Positions 8,147 through 13,858 of a stretch of DNA of 13,858 nt are shown here, one piece after another. Within the stretch, counting starts at the first letter, position 1, and the number at the start of each line of letters is the position of its first letter. The DNA comes from Hydrogenothermus sp964516095 (GTDB lineage: Bacteria; Aquificota; Aquificia; Aquificales; Hydrogenothermaceae). The DNA lies in the NCBI GenBank assembly GCA_964516095.1, contig CAZEYS010000039.1, positions 1-13,858 on the forward strand, in the 5' to 3' direction. A model generated the notes under the pieces. That model was given only the letters and a program-made list of their open reading frames with translations. It was not told the DNA's origin and ran no database searches. The position numbers were made by a program, and so were the translations under genes.

Positions 8147-8770
8147 ATGAATTTTACAAGTAAAAGGAAAGCTTTAAAAAAGATTTACGAACCTTTTGGG
8201 GTAGTATTGGCCAAAAGCCATATTACCCCTAATATAATAACTTTAATCTCTATTATATTAGGGCTTTTATCTGCCTACTTTTTTTATATACATAAACCTT
8301 TTACAGGGGCCACTTTACTGTTTTTTAGTGGCTTTTTTGACCTTATGGACGGTGTAGTAGCCAGAGAAACAGAAAAAGCTTCAAAATTTGGAGCTGTATT
8401 TGACTGGATAGCTGATAAAATAGTAGACGGTGCTGTTTTATTTGCAGTTGGTATGGCATATTCTACTCCTTTACTGACTATAATTACAGTTATAGCAAAC
8501 CAACTTCACACATTTATTAAACCTGTTACTTACTCAGAGATTGGATTTCAAAATAGGACTAAAGGTAAAATAGAAGACCCATTAGAAGGTATAGGTTTTT
8601 TTGGTAGACCTGAAACAATGCTGACATTAATAGTTTTTTCCATTTTTGAACATTTTCATATACTGGGGGGACTTTCTTTTGGCTATAAACTGATTGCTGT
8701 TTTAACGGTTTTATCTTTACTGCAGAGAATATTTTATCTCTACATAAAATACGGAAGAGAATATGACTAA
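8147..8770 (+). CDS. CDP-alcohol phosphatidyltransferase family membrane protein
   Basis: This 207-aa integral membrane enzyme joins a CDP-linked lipid to an alcohol such as glycerol phosphate, inositol phosphate or serine in phospholipid synthesis. The family motif is complete: Asp65, Asp68-Gly69, Ala72-Arg73, Gly82, Asp86 and Asp90. Several hydrophobic segments surround it (about 31-50, 55-65, 97-112, 140-180). The N-terminal HITPNIITLISIILGLLSA segment recalls archaetidylinositol phosphate synthase and PgsA-like members. The exact head-group alcohol cannot be told. The ATG follows the ilvC stop by 1 bp; the nearest Shine-Dalgarno-like GAGGG is too far upstream, so translation is probably coupled to ilvC. 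Confidence 0.9.
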   Translation: MNFTSKRKALKKIYEPFGVVLAKSHITPNIITLISIILGLLSAYFFYIHKPFTGATLLFFSGFFDLMDGVVARETEKASKFGAVFDWIADKIVDGAVLFAVGMAYSTPLLTIITVIANQLHTFIKPVTYSEIGFQNRTKGKIEDPLEGIGFFGRPETMLTLIVFSIFEHFHILGGLSFGYKLIAVLTVLSLLQRIFYLYIKYGREYD

Positions 8771-8782
8771 AAGGGGAAAATT

Positions 8783-9448
8783 ATGAACAGACCATACATA
8801 ATAATAGTATCTGAAGTTACCATAGATGGGAAGTTAACTCTCTCTAGAGGTGTTTCTTCTAAAGAAATAATGAAGTTCATGGATGAAGAAGCAACTCGAT
8901 ATCTACATCAAATAAGAGCTAAAGTAGATGGAATTATGGTAGGTGCTGAAACAGTAAGAACAGACAATCCGTTTTTAACTGTTAGATACGCAGAAGGTAA
9001 AAATCCTACCAGAATAGTACCTACTTCTAAAGCAGATATACCTTTAGATGCAAATATACTTCAGAAACATGCTCCAACTATAATAGTTACTACAGAAAGT
9101 GCTCCTGAGGAAAGAGTGAAAGCATTAGAAGAAAAAGTTGAGGTTGTTAAGATAGGAGACAACTCTGTTGACCTTATAAAGATGATGGATTTCCTCTATA
9201 AAAGAGGAATAAAAAACCTTATGGTGGAAGGTGGTTCCACATTAAACTGGAATTTAATTAAACTTGGATTAGTAGATGAAATAAGACTTATTCATATGCC
9301 ATTTATTATTGGAGGAAAAGATACTCCTACACTGGTAGATGGAGAAGGATTTAAGTCTTTAGATGAGATTGTTAAAGCTAAATTAAGAGCTCACTTTTTA
9401 AGAGGTTCCCATCTAATAACAGAGTGGGAGATTAAATATGAAGGTTAA
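8783..9448 (+). CDS. Stand-alone RibD-type reductase (riboflavin pathway)
   Basis: This 221-aa protein is a dihydrofolate-reductase-fold enzyme of the RibD C-terminal domain family. It probably reduces the ribosylamino-pyrimidine 5'-phosphate intermediate of riboflavin synthesis with NADPH. The motifs are SEVTIDGKLTL at 10-20, DGIMVGAETVRTDNPFLTVR, and VEGGSTLNWNLIKLGLVDEI followed by PFIIGG. Bacterial RibD normally fuses this to an N-terminal zinc deaminase domain; here it is absent and the protein begins directly with the reductase. The architecture therefore resembles the archaeal 2,5-diamino-6-(ribosylamino)pyrimidinone-phosphate reductase (MJ0671 type). AAAGGGG precedes the ATG by seven bases. 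The 3' end overlaps the moaD-like gene by 11 bp. No FMN riboswitch precedes it. An unrelated pteridine or pyrimidine reductase role is possible. Confidence 0.85.
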   Translation: MNRPYIIIVSEVTIDGKLTLSRGVSSKEIMKFMDEEATRYLHQIRAKVDGIMVGAETVRTDNPFLTVRYAEGKNPTRIVPTSKADIPLDANILQKHAPTIIVTTESAPEERVKALEEKVEVVKIGDNSVDLIKMMDFLYKRGIKNLMVEGGSTLNWNLIKLGLVDEIRLIHMPFIIGGKDTPTLVDGEGFKSLDEIVKAKLRAHFLRGSHLITEWEIKYEG

Positions 9449-9683
9449 CATTCTCTATTTTTCCTCTATAAAGGATACTCTAAAAAAAAGCAGTGAAGTT
9501 TTTGAATTTGACAAGAATATTGCAGTAGAAGATATTATTAAATATTTAAAGGATAAGTATCCTGAAATTTCTGATAAATTAGATAATGTCATGGTAGCTG
9601 TAAATGAAGAGTATAAAGATAAAAGTTATAAAGTAAACGATGGTGATGTAGTCGCTTTAATTCCACCAGTAAGTGGTGGTTAA
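9438..9683 (+). CDS. MoaD/ThiS-family sulfur carrier protein
   Basis: This 81-aa ubiquitin-like protein ends in the Gly-Gly tail (PPVSGG, Gly80-Gly81) that is adenylated and thiocarboxylated in this family. The N-terminal strand VNILYFSSIKDTLKKSSE and the segment MVAVNEEYKDKSYKVNDGDVVALIPPVSGG match MoaD, the small subunit of molybdopterin synthase, better than ThiS. The length is typical. The ATG at 9438 lies inside the end of the preceding reductase gene, with GGGAG seven bases upstream. It is the last gene of the ilv transcript. No MoaE, MoeB or thiazole gene accompanies it here, so MoaD versus another sulfur carrier is inferred from sequence only. Confidence 0.85.
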   Translation: MKVNILYFSSIKDTLKKSSEVFEFDKNIAVEDIIKYLKDKYPEISDKLDNVMVAVNEEYKDKSYKVNDGDVVALIPPVSGG

Positions 9684-9704
9684 AAGGGGAAAAGCCCCCT
9701 TTTT
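9682..9704. terminator. Intrinsic terminator between moaD-like and ferredoxin genes
   Basis: AAAAGGGG (9682-9689) pairs with CCCCTTTT (9696-9703) around a six-base loop, followed by a further T. For the plus-strand operon it starts in the stop codon of the moaD-like gene. Because the stem carries A's on one side and T's on the other, it can work in both directions and would also end the minus-strand ferredoxin transcript, whose stop lies 9 bp away. Confidence 0.75.
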
Positions 9705-9712
9705 GGATTAAA

Positions 9713-10048
9713 TTAGAACATTCCAGGTGGTTTTCCTTTTGAAGTTACAAGTCTTTCAACTGGTTCTCCACCTAGAATATGTTTTTCAATTATCTCTTCT
9801 ACATCATCAGGAGTCACTCTTCCATACCATACAGCATCTGGATACACTACAACGTTAGGGCCAAACATACATGGACCTAAACATCCAGTTGGAGTTACCG
9901 CCATTTTACTCATCAATTCTGGTCTTGACATCATAACTTCCTGAAATTTCATAAATATTTTATCTGACCCTTGTGAACCACATGAAGGCATTCCAGGTGG
10001 TTTATTTTGCATGCAAACAAAAACATGTCTAAATGGTTGTTCTGCCAT
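9713..10048 (-). CDS. Thioredoxin-like [2Fe-2S] ferredoxin (Aquifex Fd4 type)
   Basis: This 111-aa protein is a thioredoxin-fold [2Fe-2S] electron carrier. Four cysteines at 12, 23, 56 and 60 sit as in this family: C-x10-C at the N-terminus with the loop NKPPGMPSCG, then GCLGPCMFGPNVVVYPD. The end IIEKHILGGEPVERL is also typical. The spacing is close to Aquifex aeolicus Fd4 (cysteines 9, 22, 55 and 59 as I recall). It acts in the cytoplasm as a low-potential electron carrier; its partner is unknown, and proteins of this type are often found near nitrogenase or hydrogenase genes, neither of which is here. ATG 10048 is chosen over an in-frame GTG at 10054, because TAAGGAGG lies eight bases before the ATG and only two before the GTG. 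It diverges from pyrF. Confidence 0.92.
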   Translation of the reverse strand: MAEQPFRHVFVCMQNKPPGMPSCGSQGSDKIFMKFQEVMMSRPELMSKMAVTPTGCLGPCMFGPNVVVYPDAVWYGRVTPDDVEEIIEKHILGGEPVERLVTSKGKPPGMF

Positions 10049-10163
10049 TAACACATCCTCCTTATAAAGTTATTTTTAATAAAATTTTACTTTTTTGATT
10101 TTCTATATAAAATGATTTAGGTTATAAATATTCAAATACAGCTACTTGAATGATTAGTTTAGG

Positions 10164-10169
10164 TATAAT
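10164..10169 (+). promoter_or_regulatory. Candidate -10 box for the pyrF-rpoN-hpf operon
   Basis: A perfect TATAAT lies 35 bp before the pyrF ATG, inside the 156-bp divergent gap between the ferredoxin gene and pyrF. No good -35 hexamer stands 16-18 bp upstream; TTGAAT at 10146 is too close. The rest of the gap is plain AT-rich DNA, and I could not assign the ferredoxin promoter in it with confidence. No pyrimidine attenuator is visible. Confidence 0.35.
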
Positions 10170-10204
10170 AAATTAAAAATTAGACTATCAACTAAGGAGA
10201 ACAT

Positions 10205-10888
10205 ATGAAAAAACTCGGTATTGCCCTTGATTTTACAGATATAGAAGATGCTGAAAGATTTTTATATAATCTGGAAGATAGAGATGTTGTCATAAAAATC
10301 GGGTATTCGCTTTTTGTAAAATACGGGAAAGATATAACAGATTTTATAAAAAGTAGAGGTTTTGAACTTTTTTTAGACCTTAAACTTCATGACATTCCAA
10401 ACACAGTTTACAATGGAGTAAAAGGAGCAATCTATACAGGTGCAGATTACCTGACTGTACACACTCTTGGCGGATTAGAAATGATTAAAAAAGCCGTTGA
10501 AGCAAAAAAGGGAAGTAACTTAAAACTTTTAGGAGTTACTCTACTTACAAGTCACGATGAGGATTACTTAGAGTTTATAGGCTCAAAGTATTCTGTAGAG
10601 GAGTTTGTCCTGAAATTAGCAAAGATGGCTGTGGAAGCTGGTATAGATGGAATTGTTTCCTCTGCCCACGAAGCAAAAGTTTTAAAAGAAAAAATAAAAA
10701 AACCTTTTCTATCTGTTACACCTGGAATAAGATTAGAAGAAGATAAAGCAGATGACCAAAAAAGGGTAGCTACTCCACAGCAGGCTATATCTTATGGAGC
10801 AGATATCCTAATAGTAGGAAGACCTATTCTAAAAGCAGATAACCCAAATATGATAATTAAAAAAATAAAAGAAAAAATGGGGATATGA
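10205..10888 (+). CDS. pyrF: Orotidine 5'-phosphate decarboxylase
   Basis: This 227-aa TIM-barrel enzyme decarboxylates OMP to UMP, the last step of de novo pyrimidine synthesis. The catalytic tetrad segment is clear: Asp58, Lys60 and Asp63 in LDLKLHDIPNTV. The N-terminal ALDF Asp, the TVHTLGG strand, VTPGIR and the phosphate-gripping VGRPI near the C-terminus are all present. The length matches the bacterial monofunctional enzyme. The start is ATG 10205, with AAGGAG five bases upstream. The TGA overlaps the rpoN ATG by 4 bp, so rpoN translation is probably coupled to it. No other pyrimidine gene is in the window. Confidence 0.96.
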   Translation: MKKLGIALDFTDIEDAERFLYNLEDRDVVIKIGYSLFVKYGKDITDFIKSRGFELFLDLKLHDIPNTVYNGVKGAIYTGADYLTVHTLGGLEMIKKAVEAKKGSNLKLLGVTLLTSHDEDYLEFIGSKYSVEEFVLKLAKMAVEAGIDGIVSSAHEAKVLKEKIKKPFLSVTPGIRLEEDKADDQKRVATPQQAISYGADILIVGRPILKADNPNMIIKKIKEKMGI

Positions 10889-12198
10889 AAAATACCCTAT
10901 CATTAAAACTTACAAATAAGCTTGTTTTAACTTTAAGTTTGAAACAGCAACTAAAGTTATTAACACTTAACCAGTTACAACTCAAAGAAGAAATAAAACA
11001 AGAACTTCAAGAAAATCCATTTTTAGAAGAAATTCCATATATAGAATCTCAAATATCATACATAGAAGACAAACCAAGCCTACCTATTGATGAAGATGAA
11101 AATTTGTCGCCTTTAAATAGACTTGCTTATAAACCCTCTTTATATGACATTTTAGAATTTCAAATTGATTTAGAATTTGATGGAATAGAAAAAGAAATAG
11201 CCAAGGAACTTATATGGAACACAGATGAAAAAGGTTTACTGAGTGTCTCTATTGAAGAGATTGCAAAAAAGCTAAAAACTACTGAAGAAAAAGTAGAAAG
11301 TGTACGGAAAAAAGTAATTAACCTGGAACCTACAGGTATATGTGCTTTAAGTATTGAAGAGGCTCTAATAGTTCAATACAGGGAGAAATTTGGTGAAGAT
11401 AAAATAGTGGAAAGGATAATAAAAGAAGACATCTTTAATCTCAAAGATAAAGATTATCTCACAAGTAAATATAATATTTCACTAAATCAGTTGGAAAAAA
11501 TACTGTGTAATATGAAACAACTTGTTCCTTATCCTACTTTCAACTTTTTAGATAAGGAAACTCAATATATTGAACCTGATATTTTTATATATGAAAAAGA
11601 TGATGACTTTTTGATAGAGGTTAATCAACAAGATATTCCTAAACTAAAACTCACTTCTCAATACAGAAAACTGATATCAAGAGAAGACCTTCCATTAGAA
11701 ACAAGAGAATTTTTAAAAGAAAAGCTCGAAAAGGCATTAGGAATAATAAAAGGAATAGAGCAGAGAAGAAAAAATATTTTAAAAATAACCAAAGTTTTGG
11801 TCTCTCATCAAAGAGATTTCCTCAAATACGGTAAACAGCACTTAAAGCCTTTGACATTAAAAGATGTGGCATCTCAAGTAGAACTACATGAATCTACTGT
11901 GAGCAGAATAGTTTCGAATAAATATGCCTACACACCACAAGGGGTGATACCTTTAAAGGCATTTTTTGCAGGAAAACTACTCTCAACTACAGGGTATGCT
12001 GAAATTTCAGTAGAAAAAGTAAAAAGCATAATAAAACAGCTTATAGAAAATGAAGATAAGAGAAAACCATTAAGCGACGAAACTATTTCTAAAATACTAC
12101 GTAAAGAATATAAGATAAATATAGCACGAAGAACAGTAGCAAAATATAGAGAAGAGTTAAAAATCTTGGATTCACGGAAAAGGAGGATAAGAAAATGA
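10885..12198 (+). CDS. rpoN: RNA polymerase sigma-54 factor
   Basis: This 437-aa sigma factor directs RNA polymerase to -24/-12 promoters that need an AAA+ activator. Region I is the Gln/Leu-rich N-terminus (about 5-50, LKQQLKLLTLNQLQLKEEIKQEL then NPFLEE). A short acidic region II follows (about 60-75), then the core-binding region III. The helix-turn-helix is near 330-355 (VASQVELHESTVSRIVSNKYA followed by TPQGVIPLKAFF). The RpoN box ARRTVAKYRE at 414-423 is intact. At 437 residues it is shorter than the E. coli protein (477), mostly because of the small acidic region. It starts within the pyrF stop codon and ends within the hpf start, both by ATGA. Placement before hpf is common in bacteria; placement after pyrF is not. 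Confidence 0.97.
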   Translation: MKNTLSLKLTNKLVLTLSLKQQLKLLTLNQLQLKEEIKQELQENPFLEEIPYIESQISYIEDKPSLPIDEDENLSPLNRLAYKPSLYDILEFQIDLEFDGIEKEIAKELIWNTDEKGLLSVSIEEIAKKLKTTEEKVESVRKKVINLEPTGICALSIEEALIVQYREKFGEDKIVERIIKEDIFNLKDKDYLTSKYNISLNQLEKILCNMKQLVPYPTFNFLDKETQYIEPDIFIYEKDDDFLIEVNQQDIPKLKLTSQYRKLISREDLPLETREFLKEKLEKALGIIKGIEQRRKNILKITKVLVSHQRDFLKYGKQHLKPLTLKDVASQVELHESTVSRIVSNKYAYTPQGVIPLKAFFAGKLLSTTGYAEISVEKVKSIIKQLIENEDKRKPLSDETISKILRKEYKINIARRTVAKYREELKILDSRKRRIRK

Positions 12199-12761
12199 AA
12201 GTGGAACATATTGGTAAAAACATTGCTGTAACAGATTTTATAAAAGATTATACAGAACATAAATTAGAGAGACTAAAACCGTATTTAAAAGCAATAGATA
12301 TAGAAGATGATTCTGTGCAAGTAAGAATTACTTATAATTTCGAAAAACATAGATATAGAAATAGGGTAGATATAGATATTTATTTTAATACTCCTGGTGG
12401 AGGTGTTATTCATGCATGGGAAGAAAGTAATGATCTTTATACAGCAATAGATTTTGTAATAGATGAGGTTGAAAGACAGCTTGTGAGATTAAAAGCAAGA
12501 AGAGTAGAGGAAAGAAGAAGACTTGCAAAACTAAAAGAAAAAGAAAGAAGAACAAGCATACAAGAGGAAAGCATTGAAAAACCACTGATAGTTCTTGAAC
12601 CGATGCCTATTGAGAAACCAATGTCTGTTGATGATGCAAGAATGTTACTTGAAGAGATGGGAGCTTTCTTTTTACCTTTTAGAAACTCTGAGACAGGAGA
12701 AATAAACGTTATATATAGAAAAAAAGCTGGCAACTATGGGCTCATAGCTCCAGGAGTATAA
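12195..12761 (+). CDS. hpf: Ribosome hibernation promoting factor, long form
   Basis: This 188-aa protein is a long-type HPF (YfiA/RaiA family) that binds the decoding centre of idle 30S subunits and joins ribosomes into 100S dimers. The N-terminal S30AE domain (about 1-108) begins VEHIGKNIAVTDFIKDYTEHKLERL. A charged Arg/Lys/Glu linker follows (105-128). The C-terminal dimerisation domain (about 130-188) contains KPMSVDDARMLLEEMGAFFLPF and the NVIYRKKAGNYGLI end. Both domains are full length. AAAAGGAGG stands nine bases before the ATG, while the ATG also overlaps the rpoN TGA, so it can be translated both by coupling and independently. It ends the operon at a hairpin terminator and converges on trmD. 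Confidence 0.96.
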   Translation: MKVEHIGKNIAVTDFIKDYTEHKLERLKPYLKAIDIEDDSVQVRITYNFEKHRYRNRVDIDIYFNTPGGGVIHAWEESNDLYTAIDFVIDEVERQLVRLKARRVEERRRLAKLKEKERRTSIQEESIEKPLIVLEPMPIEKPMSVDDARMLLEEMGAFFLPFRNSETGEINVIYRKKAGNYGLIAPGV

Positions 12762-12765
12762 ACTG

Positions 12766-12790
12766 TAGGGGGTTATTACTCCCCTATTTT
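12766..12790 (+). terminator. Intrinsic terminator of the pyrF-rpoN-hpf operon
   Basis: TAGGGG (12766-12771) pairs with CCCCTA (12781-12786), with one more possible G-T pair inside and a loop of about seven bases, followed by TTTT (12787-12790). It lies right after the hpf stop. The hairpin also covers the last codon and stop of the convergent trmD gene, but no T-run follows on that strand, so it is oriented for hpf. Confidence 0.65.
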
Positions 12791-13537
12791 AAAAATATCT
12801 TCAAAACTTTTTCCTTCTTTTATAAATTCCAACATCTTTTTATCTTCTTCAGATAATGATGCTTTTTCCAGCAGGTCTGGTCTCTTTTCGAAAGTCCTCT
12901 CAATTTGTTTCCATCTTCTCCACTTTTTAATAAGTTTATGATTTCCTGATAATAGTACATCAGGGACTTTTAACCCTTTATACTCGTAAGGTCGCGTGTA
13001 ATTTGGATAACCCAGTAAACCATCAGAAAAAGAATCCACATCTAAACTTTGTTTGTCACCTATAACTCCTGGAATTAGTCTGGCAACAGCATCTATGATA
13101 ACAACAGCAGCAGGCTCACCTCCAGATAGTATAAAATCTCCTATTGAAACCTCTTTATCAACTATAGACTTTACTCTCTCATCTACTCCTTCATACCTTC
13201 CACATATAATAAGTATTGAATCTTTTTTAGAAAGCTCATAGGCCATATTTTGGTCAAATTTCTCACCCCAGGGTTCAGTTATCAGAACGTACGGTTTTTC
13301 TCCTTTTTCCAATAAACTATCGTATGCTTTTAGTATAGGTTCAGGTTTAAGGAGCATTCCAGGTCCACCGCCATAAACCACATCATCGACAGTTCTATGT
13401 CTGTCTTCAGTAAAATCTCGAGGATTTATATTTTCTATAGAGATAATACCTCTGTTTATTGCTCGTTTTATAATTCCTGTCTCTTTTAATCCTTCAATAA
13501 GCTGTGGAAAAATTGATATTGTAAAAAACTTTTTCAT
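12776..13537 (-). CDS. trmD: tRNA (guanine-N1)-methyltransferase
   Basis: This 253-aa SPOUT enzyme methylates G37 of tRNAs with G36 using S-adenosylmethionine, preventing +1 frameshifts. The hallmarks are DRHRTVDDVVYGGGPGM at 45-61, the knot segments GRYEGVDERV (113-122) and SIGDFILSGGE (131-141), and the inter-domain stretch SDGLLGYPNYTRP with Asp172 likely the catalytic acid. LSGNHKLIKKWRR opens the C-terminal domain. The length is normal. The ATG at 13537 opens the MKKFFTISIFPQ start expected for the family. No Shine-Dalgarno precedes it; instead TATAAT on the minus strand ends nine bases before the ATG. rnpB lies immediately upstream on the same strand. The usual rimM, rplS and rpsP neighbours are absent from the window. 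Confidence 0.97.
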   Translation of the reverse strand: MKKFFTISIFPQLIEGLKETGIIKRAINRGIISIENINPRDFTEDRHRTVDDVVYGGGPGMLLKPEPILKAYDSLLEKGEKPYVLITEPWGEKFDQNMAYELSKKDSILIICGRYEGVDERVKSIVDKEVSIGDFILSGGEPAAVVIIDAVARLIPGVIGDKQSLDVDSFSDGLLGYPNYTRPYEYKGLKVPDVLLSGNHKLIKKWRRWKQIERTFEKRPDLLEKASLSEEDKKMLEFIKEGKSFEDIFKIGE

Positions 13538-13546
13538 GATAGTCTT

Positions 13547-13552
13547 ATTATA
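13547..13552 (-). promoter_or_regulatory. Candidate -10 box immediately before trmD
   Basis: On the minus strand TATAAT (13552 down to 13547) ends nine bases before the trmD ATG, so initiation at the usual distance would give a leader of about three nucleotides. It sits in a small inverted repeat (CTTAT-TAT-ATAAG, 13544-13556). No -35 match is seen 16-18 bp upstream, where the end of rnpB lies. Confidence 0.35.
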
Positions 13553-13560
13553 TAAGAAAA

Positions 13561-13858
13561 GTGTAGCCTTCAGGTAAGCCGGATTCTGTTTTAGGTTGCC
13601 ATTTATCTAAGCTCCCTACCCGAGGGCAAGGCCGGGCAAGCCTTTAAAGCCCTCCTACTTGGGATTGCTCCGGAAGGGGGTTGCCAGCTACCACTGTCGC
13701 CAGTGGTACTGGTAGGCTCTTACCCTACCGTTTCACCTTAACCTTGCCTTTTGATTTCGGCTTTTCCAAGCCTACTAATGGCAAGGATGTCTGTTTTCTG
13801 TGGCCCTGTCCGTGAGGTCACCCCCACCTGCCTTTCGGCAGCTTCCTGCCCTTTGGAG
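13561..13858 (-). ncRNA. rnpB: RNase P RNA (bacterial A-type), 5' end outside window
   Basis: This is the catalytic RNA that matures tRNA 5' ends. Read on the minus strand from the right edge, the conserved blocks appear in order: CUCCAAAGGGCAGG, the P8 hairpin CUGCC-GAAA-GGCAG (13841-13828), the P9 hairpin GUGGGG-GUGA-CCUCAC (13827-13812), CACAGAAAACAGA, AAGGUGAAACGGUAGGGUAAGAG split across P10/P11, the P12 hairpin ACCACUG/CAGUGGU, GGAGCAAUCCCAAGUAGG, the GGGUAGG segment that fits the tRNA-CCA-binding L15 (near 13616-13621), AUAAAUGGCAACC and the universal ACAGAAUCCGGCUUA 3' block. About 35-40 bases at the 5' end (P1, P2, start of P3 and the GAGGAAAGUCCGGG block) lie beyond 13858. The 3' boundary is approximate because the P1 partner is missing. 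Confidence 0.96.

Noticed and set aside
8771..8782. FMN riboswitch for the RibD-type reductase
   Set aside because: Only 12 bp separate it from the preceding gene, with no conserved FMN aptamer elements there.
10055..10204. Small RNA gene or tRNA in the divergent gap
   Set aside because: The stretch is plain AT-rich sequence without a GC-rich fold, TTCGA loop or terminator; it holds only promoter-like signals.
13053..13241. 62-aa plus-strand frame within trmD
   Set aside because: It is antisense to the knot region of trmD and lacks a ribosome binding site or coding character of its own.

Overview
The window looks like chromosomal DNA from a thermophilic Aquificota bacterium, most likely the family Hydrogenothermaceae (Sulfurihydrogenibium or Persephonella type). 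The grounds are strongly AT-rich, Lys/Glu/Ile-rich coding sequence, tightly packed operons, a thioredoxin-like [2Fe-2S] ferredoxin of the Aquifex Fd4 type, and a bacterial A-type RNase P RNA gene (known from Hydrogenothermaceae but not found in Aquifex aeolicus). The genus is an inference; no search was run.

Left region (1-4157). At the left edge is the 5' stub of a glycerophosphodiester phosphodiesterase gene that stops after 51 codons next to what may be an insertion-sequence end. It follows a Nudix hydrolase gene with a 4-bp overlap (both minus strand). Divergent from these is a two-gene unit: an unrecognised 473-aa protein and a UPF1/IGHMBP2-like SF1 helicase. The helicase almost certainly starts at a non-canonical ATT codon at 2187, 73 codons upstream of its first ATG.

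Central operon (about 4169-9704). A candidate promoter precedes ilvB and ilvN (acetohydroxyacid synthase large and small subunits). They are followed by an orphan exported protein, ilvC (ketol-acid reductoisomerase), a CDP-alcohol phosphatidyltransferase, a stand-alone RibD-type reductase and a MoaD/ThiS-like sulfur carrier. The run ends at a good hairpin terminator. Three enzymes make branched-chain amino acids; the others are membrane lipid, flavin and molybdenum/sulfur cofactor genes that share the transcript.

Right region (9713-13858). The ferredoxin gene (minus) converges on the terminator and diverges from pyrF-rpoN-hpf (orotidine-5'-phosphate decarboxylase, sigma-54, long ribosome hibernation factor). 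These three are chained by ATGA start/stop overlaps and end at a second terminator. trmD (minus) converges on hpf and lies directly downstream of rnpB (minus), which runs off the right edge without its first few dozen bases.

No CRISPR array, tRNA, rRNA, recognisable riboswitch or intact mobile element was seen, and no gene-free stretch exceeds about 150 bp. The best leads are the ATT-initiated helicase with its unknown partner, the rnpB-trmD junction with an apparently leaderless trmD, and the exported orphan protein inside the ilv operon.
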